DNA of 64,000 nt from Terriglobales bacterium (GCA_035691485.1 DASSIZ010000033.1:1-64000); one strand, 5' to 3'. Numbered from the stretch's first letter, positions 9,073 through 18,146 are shown. Notes: generated from the letters alone by a model not told the origin. Numbers and translations: made by a program.

Positions 9073-9760
9073 CGCTCCACTCTCCTTGCGCCAGATAAAT
9101 CACCTTGGGATGAGTCCCGAGTTCTTCCAGGGGTTTGAAAGCACGCCTGCTGCGGGCCAATGTGGATACCGTCGAGTTATGGTCCTCGAGATCGCCGAAG
9201 TACATGGCCCCCGCGGGACAGATCTCGACGCACGCCGGAACATAGTCGCCCTCCACCAATTCCCGTTTCGCGGCGCGTGCCTCGTCGCGGGCCTTTTGCA
9301 GCCGGTGATGGCAGAGCGTGCACTTTTCCACCACGCCCTTCGGCCTCACCGAAACGTCGGGATTCAGCGCTTCAGCAAACTCCCCGGGAAACTCGGGTTT
9401 GTACCAATTAAACATGCGCCGCGTGTACGGGCACGCATTGGTGCAGTACCTGCAGCCGATGCATCGGGCGTAAATCTGCCGCACCACGCCTTCCGGGTTG
9501 ATCGCGGTTGCCTGTACCGGGCAAACGCGAATGCAGGGCGGGTTATCACAGTGGACGCACGGCAGCGGCGTCGGCCGCATGCTCAGCCGGGGGTATTCGC
9601 CCTCTACCTGCGGCAGCACGCTGATCCACGAAATCACGCGCCCGCGCTCTGCCTCCTTCGGCGGCACGCAGGAAACATTGTTCTCTGTCTGGCAGGCGAC
9701 CGTACAGGCCTGGCAGGCTGTGCACTTCGCGAGATCAATCACCATCCCCCAACGCGGCAT
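9044..9760 (-). CDS. Four-cluster ferredoxin-type Fe-S subunit
   Basis: A 238-residue protein. The ATG at 9758-9760 (AAAGGA upstream) starts directly before the first cluster motif, MVIDLAKCTACQACTVAC; the longer frame is antisense-like padding. Four [4Fe-4S] motifs follow: CTACQACTVAC, CVHCDNPPCIRVCP, CIGCRYCTNACP, and CTLC with CVEICP. This is the electron-transfer subunit of the DMSO-reductase/PsrB/ActB family. It lacks its own signal peptide, so it probably rides across the membrane with the Tat-exported large subunit encoded 13 bases upstream. In alternative complex III the two are fused; here they are separate. Confidence 0.92.
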   Translation of the reverse strand: MPRWGMVIDLAKCTACQACTVACQTENNVSCVPPKEAERGRVISWISVLPQVEGEYPRLSMRPTPLPCVHCDNPPCIRVCPVQATAINPEGVVRQIYARCIGCRYCTNACPYTRRMFNWYKPEFPGEFAEALNPDVSVRPKGVVEKCTLCHHRLQKARDEARAAKRELVEGDYVPACVEICPAGAMYFGDLEDHNSTVSTLARSRRAFKPLEELGTHPKVIYLAQGEWSGGDGQGPRT

Positions 9761-9773
9761 GCGGCATCCTTTG

Positions 9774-12152
9774 TTATGCGCGATAGACCTTGACGTATGT
9801 CCCATGGGCCGATGGCAGGCCCGTGGCCAGGTCAGCCTGCTCCTCGACGATTTCCAGCGGATTGGCGCCGCGGCACGCCCATTCGCCCCCTGACTTGTGC
9901 CCGTAACCAAGCGGCAGGTGCACCACCCCGGGCCGCGCGCCTTCATAAAAACGAGCCTGCGCCTGAACGCGTCCGCGGCGCGATTCAATCCACACCGAGT
10001 CCCCATCGCCAATGCCGAAGGTCCGCGCCGTCTCCGGGTGAATCTCCAGCCAGCTACCCCACTTGGCGAATACGTGCACGCCGGCGATCTGCTCCAGGTA
10101 GGGCAGGTGCGCGCCCTCTCCGCCGGCAAGCGGAAGTTGCTCGACCGGCATCAGCAACAACGGGAAGTTGGTGGTCGCTTCCGGAATCGTTGGCTGGTGC
10201 GGCAGGCATTCCCGGTCGTCGATCCTTGCCGTGCCTCGCCGCTGCTTTGCCGCGTCGGCCAGCGCCTGCGAATAGAATTCGAACCGCCCGGACTTGGTGC
10301 GCAACACGCGGCTCCATTCGCCATGGGAATACGCCGGCTCCCACCACCCGCCTTGCTTCTTCATCTGCTGCCACAGCTCATCGGCATTCGTGTAGCTCGG
10401 CGCCCACCACCCCGAGCGTTCCATCAGCCGGTTCCAACTGTCTTCCAGTGTGGAGCCGAACACGGCGCCGGACTGCGCCGCGTACAGGCCGTCAACTTCG
10501 CTGCGTAAAAACTCTTCGTAACCGGCGAACGGCAGCGCCGCCGCGACCGGTCCTCCCAGCGATCCCGCGGCCTTGAGCATCACGTCGCCCGGGTGACGGA
10601 CATCTTTGCGCGGGCGAACCGCCGGCGGTGAGATTGAGACCATCGCGTGGGCCACCGTCGGCGGTGTTCCGCCGTCCTGCCACGATTCCAGTCCCGTCGG
10701 CGCCGGGATCACCAGATCGGCGAGCGTGGCGCTGTCGTCGAGGAATGGACTGAAGCTGACGATGAACGGGATATCTTTCATCGAGCTTCGGAACGCAGCG
10801 CCGTTGGGAAGCGCGAAAACCGGGTTGACCTGATTCAGCAACAGCATCTGCACCGGATACGGCCGCTTCGACGCGATGGCCTGCGGCAACTCGCCGGCAT
10901 GCGCAACGTGTGCTTCCGCCGGCGGCAGGAGCGGGTCCTTGACATTCGAGACTCGGGTCTGTCCGGGCAACGGCTGCTGGACCAGCACGCCACCGGGAAC
11001 GTCAATACTTCCCAGCAGCCCATTGAGCGAGTGCGCCGCCATCGCTGCGTACACGTTGCCCGGCAGCGAGCTGTTATGCCGGTCGCCAATGGCGAGCACG
11101 GGACGGTTCTGCGCGGCTTCGCGCGCCAGCCGCAGGATGGTGTCGGCCGGAACGCCGGTCACGGTGGCCGCATCGTTCAGCCGATACTCGGATTTCACCA
11201 GCGACTTGAATCCGGTGTGGAAGTTGCCTTCGGCGTCCCGCCAGTCTTCGAATCCGTAGGTGTGATCGCGGACAAAGTCGGCGTCGTACAGTCCCTCGGA
11301 AATCAGCACGTAGGCCATTCCCAGGGCAAGCGTGGCTTCGGTGCCGGGACGAATCGGCACCCATTCATCGGCGCGAGCTGCAGTCATGGAAAGCCGCGGC
11401 TCGATTTGCACAAACTTTGCCCTGCGCCCTGAAGTGAGATCGCGCCACCGCGAAAACGCGCGCATCATCGCCACCGGCGCGCCCCAGCCCTCCAGCAGGT
11501 TGACGCCGAAACTCAGCACATAACCTGCATTGGCGAAGTCGTACGCCACCGGTTCACGGATGCCCTGTTGTGCGTAAACCGCGGCTTGGAGCGCGTCGAT
11601 CCCGCTGGGCATCATGACGTAATTGGGCGAGCCGTAGGCCGATAAGAACCGGGTCAGCAGGCGCGGCAGCAAGCCTCGCCTTGCGCGATCGACCACAACC
11701 AAGGACCGCGCCTCGCCCGCATCGCGCAGTTTGCGCAGGCGATCCGTCAACAGGCCCGCGGCTTCATCCGACGAAATTTCTTTCCATCGCGGATTGTCAC
11801 GCGTGCCGGTGTTGTGCACTGCCTTTCGCAACCGGTCCGGATGATACAACTCCTGCAATCCGGCCAGTCCCTTGGGGCACAGTCCGCCACGATTTACAGG
11901 GTGAAGCGGGTTTCCCTGGATTTTGACCGCACGATTGCCGATCAAGCGCACGCGCAGGCCGCATCCCCCGGGACACATGTTGCAAACTCCCGTCGCCCAC
12001 GATTCCGGACCGGAAGGAACCCTCACCAGTTCGCTGCTCAGCGCGGCATTGAGCGTGCTGATGCCCTGCAGGCTCACGCCCGACGCCGCCAAGCCAACCG
12101 CGCCGCCGGCTGCGAATCGCAAGAAGTTCCTGCGATCGAAAGTGAAGCTCAT
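9774..12152 (-). CDS. Molybdopterin-family oxidoreductase large subunit (ActB1/QrcB-like)
   Basis: A 792-residue protein. The ATG at 12150-12152 overlaps the upstream stop as ATGA. A twin-arginine signal (DRRNFLRFAAGG, residues 6-17) marks folded export to the periplasm. A [4Fe-4S] site has Cys57, Cys60, Cys64 and Cys92 (CNMCPGGCG...LCPKG). The remaining domains follow the bis-MGD enzyme fold, including a C-terminal molybdopterin dinucleotide domain. In the region that usually carries the Cys or Sec Mo ligand (GSPNYVMMPSGID) there is no Cys. It may therefore be a structural, Mo-free subunit as in Qrc and alternative complex III, or use Ser/Asp. Confidence 0.9.
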   Translation of the reverse strand: MSFTFDRRNFLRFAAGGAVGLAASGVSLQGISTLNAALSSELVRVPSGPESWATGVCNMCPGGCGLRVRLIGNRAVKIQGNPLHPVNRGGLCPKGLAGLQELYHPDRLRKAVHNTGTRDNPRWKEISSDEAAGLLTDRLRKLRDAGEARSLVVVDRARRGLLPRLLTRFLSAYGSPNYVMMPSGIDALQAAVYAQQGIREPVAYDFANAGYVLSFGVNLLEGWGAPVAMMRAFSRWRDLTSGRRAKFVQIEPRLSMTAARADEWVPIRPGTEATLALGMAYVLISEGLYDADFVRDHTYGFEDWRDAEGNFHTGFKSLVKSEYRLNDAATVTGVPADTILRLAREAAQNRPVLAIGDRHNSSLPGNVYAAMAAHSLNGLLGSIDVPGGVLVQQPLPGQTRVSNVKDPLLPPAEAHVAHAGELPQAIASKRPYPVQMLLLNQVNPVFALPNGAAFRSSMKDIPFIVSFSPFLDDSATLADLVIPAPTGLESWQDGGTPPTVAHAMVSISPPAVRPRKDVRHPGDVMLKAAGSLGGPVAAALPFAGYEEFLRSEVDGLYAAQSGAVFGSTLEDSWNRLMERSGWWAPSYTNADELWQQMKKQGGWWEPAYSHGEWSRVLRTKSGRFEFYSQALADAAKQRRGTARIDDRECLPHQPTIPEATTNFPLLLMPVEQLPLAGGEGAHLPYLEQIAGVHVFAKWGSWLEIHPETARTFGIGDGDSVWIESRRGRVQAQARFYEGARPGVVHLPLGYGHKSGGEWACRGANPLEIVEEQADLATGLPSAHGTYVKVYRA

Positions 12153-13372
12153 TGCCGTCCCCCCGAGTTGTGCCCGTGCGCCGGTTTGGAACCGAGGAAC
12201 TCCAGCAAGTCCACCACTTCGCCCGGCTGGAATCTCGGCCACGCGATCTGCTGCTGTTGCATGCTCTGAAACATCACCGGGCCGTGGTTCCACAGGGATG
12301 TCGCAATGTGGATCGGTGAAACCGAGGCGCCGACGAGGTCAGGCCCCGCGCCGCCGCTGCGATGGCACGACGCGCAGCCTTTCGACTCGAACAATCTGGC
12401 GCCCTGCGCCGCACTGCCAGCCGGCTCGAAATATCGCTCGGCAAACAGGTACGAGATCAGGTCCGCCATTTCTTTGTTGGTGAACTGTGGCCGGGCAATG
12501 TTCTGCGCCTGCATGCTGGCCCGCATCGCCGGCGCGTGATTCCACATGTCCGCGGCGAACTGGCCCAGCGTGCGTGGCAGTGCCCGCGAGCGAAGATCGG
12601 GCGCCGTGCGGCTGCCGTGCCCCACGGCGTGACAGGCAGCGCATCCCTTCTCGCGAAAGATCTTGCGTCCGGCTTCGGGATCCGCGGGACGGAGGTAGGT
12701 TGGCTTCGCCGCGTTGGGCGCCGATTGCCGGATATAGGCGATGATGTCGGGAACATCGTTGCCGTCGAAGACCGGCCACTTCACGCCGCGCGCCGCCATG
12801 ACGGATTGCATGGCCGGCGCATGATTCCACATCGCCTGGACCCAGCTCACCGGGTTGCGATACGCTGCCCACTTCAGCAGATCGGGCGCTTGCCGCTTCC
12901 CTTCCGCCCCCACGCCGTGACATTCCAGACATTTCTTTTCCTGCAGCAAGCGGCGACCGCGATCTTCGTTGCCGGGCTCATCGAGGGAGCGCACGGAATA
13001 AAGAAATGCGAACAGGTTCGCCATGTCGCTTTCGGCGAACTTCGGCGGAGCCACGCCCTCGATTCGCATCTTCTCCCACATTTCCGGGGCATGGTTCCAC
13101 ATGGCGGCCAGCAGTTCGGCGGAACTCAGGTGTCCGGCCGGAGCGCGCGCCAGGTCAGGAGCGCTGTGGCCTCCCTCGCCCAGTGCCGAGTGACAGCGTG
13201 CGCAGCCCTTATCGAAGAAGCTGCGCATGCCGGCCTTGGGATCGCCCGGGATGAAATATCCGCCTCCGCCCTGCGCCCTCAACGGCACGGCGATCATGAC
13301 GCAGGCGACGGCCATTGCCGCCACGGCAAGCAAGAGCACACACCACGATCGGCGATCAGCGATGACAGTCAT
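12149..13372 (-). CDS. Tetra-domain c-type cytochrome (second copy)
   Basis: A 407-residue protein with an N-terminal hydrophobic anchor (LLLAVAAMAVACVMIAV) and four tandem cytochrome c domains of about 90 residues. The haem sites are CARCH, CLECH, CAACH and CASCH. Each domain carries a [ML]WNH[AG]PxM motif about 35-45 residues after the haem site, then an aromatic LxxFLxS-type helix. The Met or His of that motif is a candidate distal haem ligand. It overlaps the pentahaem gene upstream by 17 bases and the large subunit downstream by four, so all are co-translated. It has the same architecture as the product of 13883-15115. Confidence 0.88.
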   Translation of the reverse strand: MTVIADRRSWCVLLLAVAAMAVACVMIAVPLRAQGGGGYFIPGDPKAGMRSFFDKGCARCHSALGEGGHSAPDLARAPAGHLSSAELLAAMWNHAPEMWEKMRIEGVAPPKFAESDMANLFAFLYSVRSLDEPGNEDRGRRLLQEKKCLECHGVGAEGKRQAPDLLKWAAYRNPVSWVQAMWNHAPAMQSVMAARGVKWPVFDGNDVPDIIAYIRQSAPNAAKPTYLRPADPEAGRKIFREKGCAACHAVGHGSRTAPDLRSRALPRTLGQFAADMWNHAPAMRASMQAQNIARPQFTNKEMADLISYLFAERYFEPAGSAAQGARLFESKGCASCHRSGGAGPDLVGASVSPIHIATSLWNHGPVMFQSMQQQQIAWPRFQPGEVVDLLEFLGSKPAHGHNSGGRQ

Positions 13373-13886
13373 TGCAATCCGCGTTAACTCGATGTTGTTG
13401 ATGGCAACCGATACAGGTCGCCATATTGAACACGCGAAACACGCGATCCGGCGGCTTGGACGCTTGTTCCATGGGGCCGTGACATTCGGCGCACGGCAGG
13501 TGGGCTACGGCGACGTGCCGGCGGTGCGAAAAGAACACGTGCGGCGCCGTTTGGGTCAACTGCACCCATTTCAATTCCTGGCCTGCCGCGGCGACGGTAC
13601 GCACCCGTTCTTCTTCCGCGCTGTTGGTGAGTGCTACCTGGTGACAGCCGATGCAAACATCAACCGATGGAAGGGTTGCCTTCGCCTGGGTTTGCACGCC
13701 GGCGTGGCAGTCCGCGCAAGCCACGCCGTTGCTCACGTGCTTGGAGTGGTTAAATGCGATCGGCTGTTTGCGAGCCGTGTGTTGTAAACCAACGAAGCCC
13801 GCTGTACCCAGGACGAAGAACAAGACAAAACCTCCGGCGGCGAACCGGGCGGCGCTCAGCAGCGATGGCGAACCGGGCAGCTTCAA
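13356..13886 (-). CDS. Pentahaem cytochrome, ActA/QrcA-like
   Basis: A 176-residue protein. The start codon is TTG at 13884-13886, overlapping the previous stop (TTGA). A membrane anchor (FAAGGFVLFFVLGTAGFVGL) precedes five CXXCH sites: CADCH, CIGCH, CAECH, CIGCH and CNDCH. FNHSKHV and FFSHRRHV supply extra His ligands in the pattern of cytochrome c7/ActA proteins. In alternative complex III, ActA takes electrons from the Fe-S arm and hands them to periplasmic carriers. Presence next to Mo-family, Fe-S and NrfD genes supports that role here. Confidence 0.88.
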   Translation of the reverse strand: MKLPGSPSLLSAARFAAGGFVLFFVLGTAGFVGLQHTARKQPIAFNHSKHVSNGVACADCHAGVQTQAKATLPSVDVCIGCHQVALTNSAEEERVRTVAAAGQELKWVQLTQTAPHVFFSHRRHVAVAHLPCAECHGPMEQASKPPDRVFRVFNMATCIGCHQQHRVNADCNDCHR

Positions 13887-15115
13887 TGGCGGCCCTCCTC
13901 GGGAGGCGAATTCAGAAACGCGAACAAGTCGCCGAGATCGTTTTCATTCAACTTCGGCCAGGCAATTCCGAGGCTCTGAGTTCGCCGGTACATTTCCGGC
14001 CCGTGCCGCCAGAGCGCCGTCGCCAGCGAAATCGAGTTCACTCGCTGGCCGCGCAGTCCTGGCCCAAGCGAAGTTCCCTCTCCGTTCGCTCCATGACATC
14101 GGCTGCAGCCGCGCGAGGCGAAAACCCCGCGTCCCGCCTTCTCTGAACCATTCGGTTCGAAATAGCGAAGACTGTTGAAGAACGCCATCAGGTCCGCCAT
14201 CTCCTGTCCGCTGAACGCTGGCCGCTGAATGCCACGGCTGTTCATTTCGCGGTACATCTGCGGAGAGTGGTTCCACATCGCGCCCGCAAATTCCACCATC
14301 GTCATCGGCGCCTCACGCCCGGCTCCGAGGTCAGGACCTATGTGACCACCCTCGCCTTGCACCGCGTGACATGCAATGCAGGATTTCGATTTGAAGAGTT
14401 GCCAGCCGTGCACAGGATCGGCGGGCAGGAGTTGGAACTCCGACCTTGGCGAACTGGAGACTTCGCGCACGTAGGCCAGCATGTCGCTCATTTCCGATTT
14501 GTCGAATCGCGGCCACGGCATTCCGATTTTTGGAAAGTTTTTCTCCATCTCGGGGGCGTGGTTCCACAGTGTCTGTGCCCACTGAATTGGAGTATCAACC
14601 CCTGAAATTTTCGCCAGGTCCGGACCGACGCTGCCGCCCTCCCCGTGGATGGCGTGGCATTGAATGCATCCCTTAATTTCAAACAGCCGGCGGCCCCTGG
14701 CAGCGTCGCCGGCTTCGTCCATATAGCGCGCCAGATACAGAAACGCGAACAGGTCGCTGACTTCGGACTGGCTCATGGACGAAGCGCGCAGGTTCTCCTG
14801 CTGCATCCGCTTCCACATCTCGGGCGCGTGGTTCCACATGGTCGTGACCAACTGGCCCAGATTGGCTCGCGACGTATTTCGTCCGGCGCCCAGATCCGGC
14901 GCGAGCTTTCCACCCGACCCATTGATCGCGTGACAATGCGAGCAGCGCTTCGATTGAAACAGCATCCCGCCCGCCACCGGATCGCCCGAAAGGAAGCTGA
15001 CGCTGCGCTGCGGCATGTGCTTCCGCTGCCACGCCAGCACGCCTGCAAGAATCGTCAGTGCAATCACCGCTGCTGCCAGCCAGACCACCGGTCGCCGCCG
15101 AAGATTCATCGTCAT
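13883..15115 (-). CDS. Tetra-domain c-type cytochrome (first gene of cluster)
   Basis: A 410-residue protein from the ATG at 15113-15115 (another in-frame ATG lies at 15107-15109; neither has a strong Shine-Dalgarno site). A single N-terminal helix (VVWLAAAVIALTILAGVLAW) anchors four tandem cytochrome c domains with CSHCH, CIQCH, CIACH and CSRCH. Motifs TMWNHAPEMW, TLWNHAPEME, AMWNHSPQMY and ALWRHGPEMY follow the haems in order. It is paralogous to the product of 12149-13372. It should face the periplasm and could form a multihaem wire between the quinone module and the outer-membrane decahaem protein. Confidence 0.87.
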   Translation of the reverse strand: MTMNLRRRPVVWLAAAVIALTILAGVLAWQRKHMPQRSVSFLSGDPVAGGMLFQSKRCSHCHAINGSGGKLAPDLGAGRNTSRANLGQLVTTMWNHAPEMWKRMQQENLRASSMSQSEVSDLFAFLYLARYMDEAGDAARGRRLFEIKGCIQCHAIHGEGGSVGPDLAKISGVDTPIQWAQTLWNHAPEMEKNFPKIGMPWPRFDKSEMSDMLAYVREVSSSPRSEFQLLPADPVHGWQLFKSKSCIACHAVQGEGGHIGPDLGAGREAPMTMVEFAGAMWNHSPQMYREMNSRGIQRPAFSGQEMADLMAFFNSLRYFEPNGSEKAGRGVFASRGCSRCHGANGEGTSLGPGLRGQRVNSISLATALWRHGPEMYRRTQSLGIAWPKLNENDLGDLFAFLNSPPEEGRH

Positions 15116-15142
15116 GACGGGCCACACTCTGCACCTGCAAGT

Positions 15143-15157
15143 GCAGTTTGAGGGCCA
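15143..15157 (-). promoter_or_regulatory. Candidate sigma-54 promoter of the cytochrome operon
   Basis: On the minus strand TGGCCCTCAAACTGC has the GG-N10-GC spacing and 8 of 10 matches to TGGCAC-N5-TTGC, followed by A. It lies 28 bases before the ATG at 15115, which would give a very short leader. A GTGTCCG element like those at 7635 and 7654 occurs upstream at 15344-15350. This is a pattern match only. Confidence 0.35.
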
Positions 15158-15366
15158 ACCTCGGCGCGCACGCCGGCAGCCGGCACACCACGGCGCCCAG
15201 CCAGCCGTTGGCATCCGGCAACTACCCTGTAACGCAGCTAGATACGGGCACAAAGCTGCGCCATCGACAACTGCACACGATGGTGCATGCGACCGGATGT
15301 CAGTGAAGATGTCGGGAGGAATTCGTGGGCAGGCTCTTGCAGTGTGTCCGCTTCTCGTACACCGCG

Positions 15367-16773
15367 CTATTTATTGCTCTTGAAAGCGTTTTCATCCAAC
15401 TCGGGTTCCATTTCGCGCAATTTGCGATACAAGGTGTCGCGCGAGATGCCCAGCAGCGACGCCGTCTTGCGCCGGTTGCCGTGCGTAATCCGCAGCGCGC
15501 GCTGGATGGCCATGTGTTCCAGTTGTTCCAAACCGAGCGGCTGGTCCAAACCGCGGTCGCGCGGCTCTGGGACGGCGGAGGAACGAAGCAGCCGCGCCAA
15601 GTCCTTGTCGGTCACTCGCTGCGGGTCCTCGCGTGACACCGCGGTGGCTGCCTCCAGAAGATTTTCCAGTTCGCGCACATTGCCCGGAAACGGCTGCTCC
15701 AGCAGCAACTCCATCGCGCTGCGGCTGAGCACGATGTCGCGGTCATACCGTTCCGACAGCCCGCGCACGAAGTGTTGCGCCAGCACCAGGGTGTCCTCGG
15801 GCCGCGCACGCAGCGGTGGAATTTCGATGACCACGGTTGCAATCCGAAAATACAGATCTTCCCGCAGGCACTCCGAGCGCAGTTCACCGACTGCCCGGTT
15901 GGTCGCCGCGATGATCCGGACATCGACCGGAATGGATTTCGTGCTGCCCACCGGACGCAGTTCTTTCTCCTGCAGCACGCGAAGGATCTTGACCTGTGCA
16001 TCCTTCGGCATCTCGCCTACTTCGTCGAGGAACACGGTGCCGTGATGGCCGCTGACGAACAGGCCGGGGGCATCGGCGTAAGCGCCTGTGAATGCGCCAC
16101 GCCGAAAGCCGAACAACTCGCTCTCCACCAGCTCCCTTGGCAGCGCACCGCAATTCACGGCGACGAACGGCGACGCTGCCCGCTTGCTCGCGCCGTGGAT
16201 GGCGCGCGCCACCATCTCCTTGCCGGTGCCGGTTTCGCCCAGCAGCAGCACCGAGGCGTCGGATTGCGCCGCCGTACACGCCACTTCCACTACGCGCTGC
16301 ATCATCGGCGACACGAACACCAACGATTCAAAAGGCGTTGTGCTCTCGTCCACCTTGGCCTCGAGCTCCGCCACCCGGCCGCGCAGCTGCATCACCTCCA
16401 TCAGCCGGCCGACCTTCTTGCGCACGGTATCGGGATCGAGCGGCTTGGTAATGTAGTCCTCCGCGCCGCGCTTCACGGATTCGACCGCCGTCTCAATGGT
16501 CGCGAACCCGGTCATGATGATCACCGCCAGGTCGGGATCGTGCTGGCGCAGGCGGTCCATAAGCGTCAACCCGTCGCTGATCGGCATCAGCAGGTCCACC
16601 AATGCCAGGCAAAGATCGCGGGTCGACTGCTGCAGTTCCAGCGCTTCAGCCGCCGAAAGCGCCACTTCCACCGAGTATCCTTCCTGCTCCAGGAAGTGCC
16701 GCAGAGTATGGGCCAGGCTGGCGTCGTCATCCACGACGAGAATCGTGCCCTGTTTGCCGATGCAATGTTTCAT
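15367..16773 (-). CDS. NtrC-family sigma-54-dependent response regulator
   Basis: A 468-residue protein with three domains. The receiver is at 1-125 (acidic DDD at 15-17, phospho-acceptor Asp60, Lys110). The AAA+ sigma-54 activator domain spans about 150-385, with Walker A GETGTGKE (179-186), the sigma-54-contacting GAFTGA loop (226-231) and Walker B TVFLDE (246-251). A Fis-type helix-turn-helix lies at about 415-450 (HGNRRKTASLLGISRDTLYRKL). All activation motifs are intact. The ATG overlaps the kinase stop as ATGA, so the two form a pair. Being next to the cytochrome cluster, it is the likely activator of that cluster. Confidence 0.95.
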   Translation of the reverse strand: MKHCIGKQGTILVVDDDASLAHTLRHFLEQEGYSVEVALSAAEALELQQSTRDLCLALVDLLMPISDGLTLMDRLRQHDPDLAVIIMTGFATIETAVESVKRGAEDYITKPLDPDTVRKKVGRLMEVMQLRGRVAELEAKVDESTTPFESLVFVSPMMQRVVEVACTAAQSDASVLLLGETGTGKEMVARAIHGASKRAASPFVAVNCGALPRELVESELFGFRRGAFTGAYADAPGLFVSGHHGTVFLDEVGEMPKDAQVKILRVLQEKELRPVGSTKSIPVDVRIIAATNRAVGELRSECLREDLYFRIATVVIEIPPLRARPEDTLVLAQHFVRGLSERYDRDIVLSRSAMELLLEQPFPGNVRELENLLEAATAVSREDPQRVTDKDLARLLRSSAVPEPRDRGLDQPLGLEQLEHMAIQRALRITHGNRRKTASLLGISRDTLYRKLREMEPELDENAFKSNK

Positions 16774-18146
16774 CCGCGGGCTCCCAATACTGCCGCTTCG
16801 CTGTACACGGGTAAATTCACGATGGCCGTGGTCCCCTGGCGCGGGACGCTATCGAGGCGCACCGCGCCTCCGTGAGCCTGCAAGATGTTGCTGGCGATCG
16901 CTAAGCCCAGGCCGGTGCCGACGCCGGGCGCCTTGGTGGTAAAAAACGGTTCGAAGATGCGCGGCAGAGCTTCAGGATCGATGCCGCAGCCATTGTCAGC
17001 CACTCGCACCTCGATCGAATCCTGCCCCGTCCGCGTGCACGTCATCCTTATATTGCCCTCGGGGCCAACGGCATCCGCCGCATTGCTCAGCAGGATCAGG
17101 AACAGCGCCTCCAGTTGATTGCGGTCCCCCAGTACGCGCGTGCCGTCCACGCCGTCCAGGTCCAGCGTCAGCCGTACCCGCTTGGCCATCAGTTGTGGCG
17201 ACAGAAAGCTCGCTACTGCCTGCAGCGTCGCCGCAATCGATTCCGGCTGCTTTTGCCACGGCGAACTGCGGCTGAAGCGCAGCAGTTGCTGGACGAAGTG
17301 CTGGCAAAATACCATGCTTGTTTCCAGCCGTTCCAGGTCCGCGTTCAGATTGCCTTCGAACTTTCCCTCCCGCATCATGCGCATGCGAAGCAACATGGCC
17401 GCAAGCGGCGTATTCAGGTGGTGAGCGGTGCCGGCCGCCATCTGTCCCATGGTCGTAAGTTTCTCGATCTGCAGCAGAGTCTGGCGGAGGCGGACGCGCT
17501 CCCGAATGTCGTCGGTGATCTCAAGGAAATAGTTCTCGTTGGCGTTTTCCCGGAACGGCAGCAGGCTGACTTGCACTTCCAGCGGGCTGCCGCTCTTGGT
17601 CTGCCGCCGCGTTTCGACATCGAGCACCGGTTGGCCGCTCTCCACCTGTCGCATGAACGTCGCCAGCTCTGCCTTGCAATCTTCAGGCACCGTGGGCAGC
17701 ACTTCTCCCAGCAACTCCTCCTTGGAGTAGCCATAGAGCCGTTCCGCGGCCGCGTTACATTCCGAGATTCGCAATGCACTGTCCAGCAGCAGGATGGCGC
17801 TGGGCGAGCCATCCAGGATGGCGCGATAGCGCTCGCTGGAACGTCGCAAATGTTCTTCTTTTTCCTTCCGTTCCCGGAGGACAAACCATGCCGCCCAGAA
17901 CGCAAGGATTAGAGAGACTGCAATGCCGCGGCTGATGTAAAGGTAATGCAGCGTGACGTAGTCGAGATTGCGAAAGAAGTGATTCTCGAAAAGCTCCCAG
18001 ACCGCCAGCACGAGGGCGATGACGGTGATACTGGACAATGTCAGCGTTACCCAGAACCAATTGCGCTGCTGGGCAGGACGGCCCATCAGGGCTTCTCCCG
18101 ACGCCATGAGCGGCGTGTGCTGCATGGAACTGCGAACTTGTCTCAC
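16770..18146 (-). CDS. PAS-domain membrane sensor histidine kinase
   Basis: A 458-residue protein read from a GTG at 18144-18146; an ATG at 18125 is also possible. It has two transmembrane helices (about 31-50 and 74-90) with a short loop between them, a PAS domain (about 105-215) and a dimerisation helix with phospho-accepting His242 ([11 protein letters not shown]). The ATP-binding domain has N (LSNAADA), G1 (DNGCGI), F (FEPFFTT) and G2 (GTGLGLAI) boxes. The tiny sensor loop suggests that sensing is through the PAS domain or the membrane. It is the partner of the NtrC-type regulator, translationally coupled to it. Confidence 0.93.
   Translation of the reverse strand: MRQVRSSMQHTPLMASGEALMGRPAQQRNWFWVTLTLSSITVIALVLAVWELFENHFFRNLDYVTLHYLYISRGIAVSLILAFWAAWFVLRERKEKEEHLRRSSERYRAILDGSPSAILLLDSALRISECNAAAERLYGYSKEELLGEVLPTVPEDCKAELATFMRQVESGQPVLDVETRRQTKSGSPLEVQVSLLPFRENANENYFLEITDDIRERVRLRQTLLQIEKLTTMGQMAAGTAHHLNTPLAAMLLRMRMMREGKFEGNLNADLERLETSMVFCQHFVQQLLRFSRSSPWQKQPESIAATLQAVASFLSPQLMAKRVRLTLDLDGVDGTRVLGDRNQLEALFLILLSNAADAVGPEGNIRMTCTRTGQDSIEVRVADNGCGIDPEALPRIFEPFFTTKAPGVGTGLGLAIASNILQAHGGAVRLDSVPRQGTTAIVNLPVYSEAAVLGARG

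Noticed and set aside
12362-13387. 341-codon plus-strand frame
   Set aside because: Antisense to the tetra-domain cytochrome gene; no Shine-Dalgarno site and no domain.
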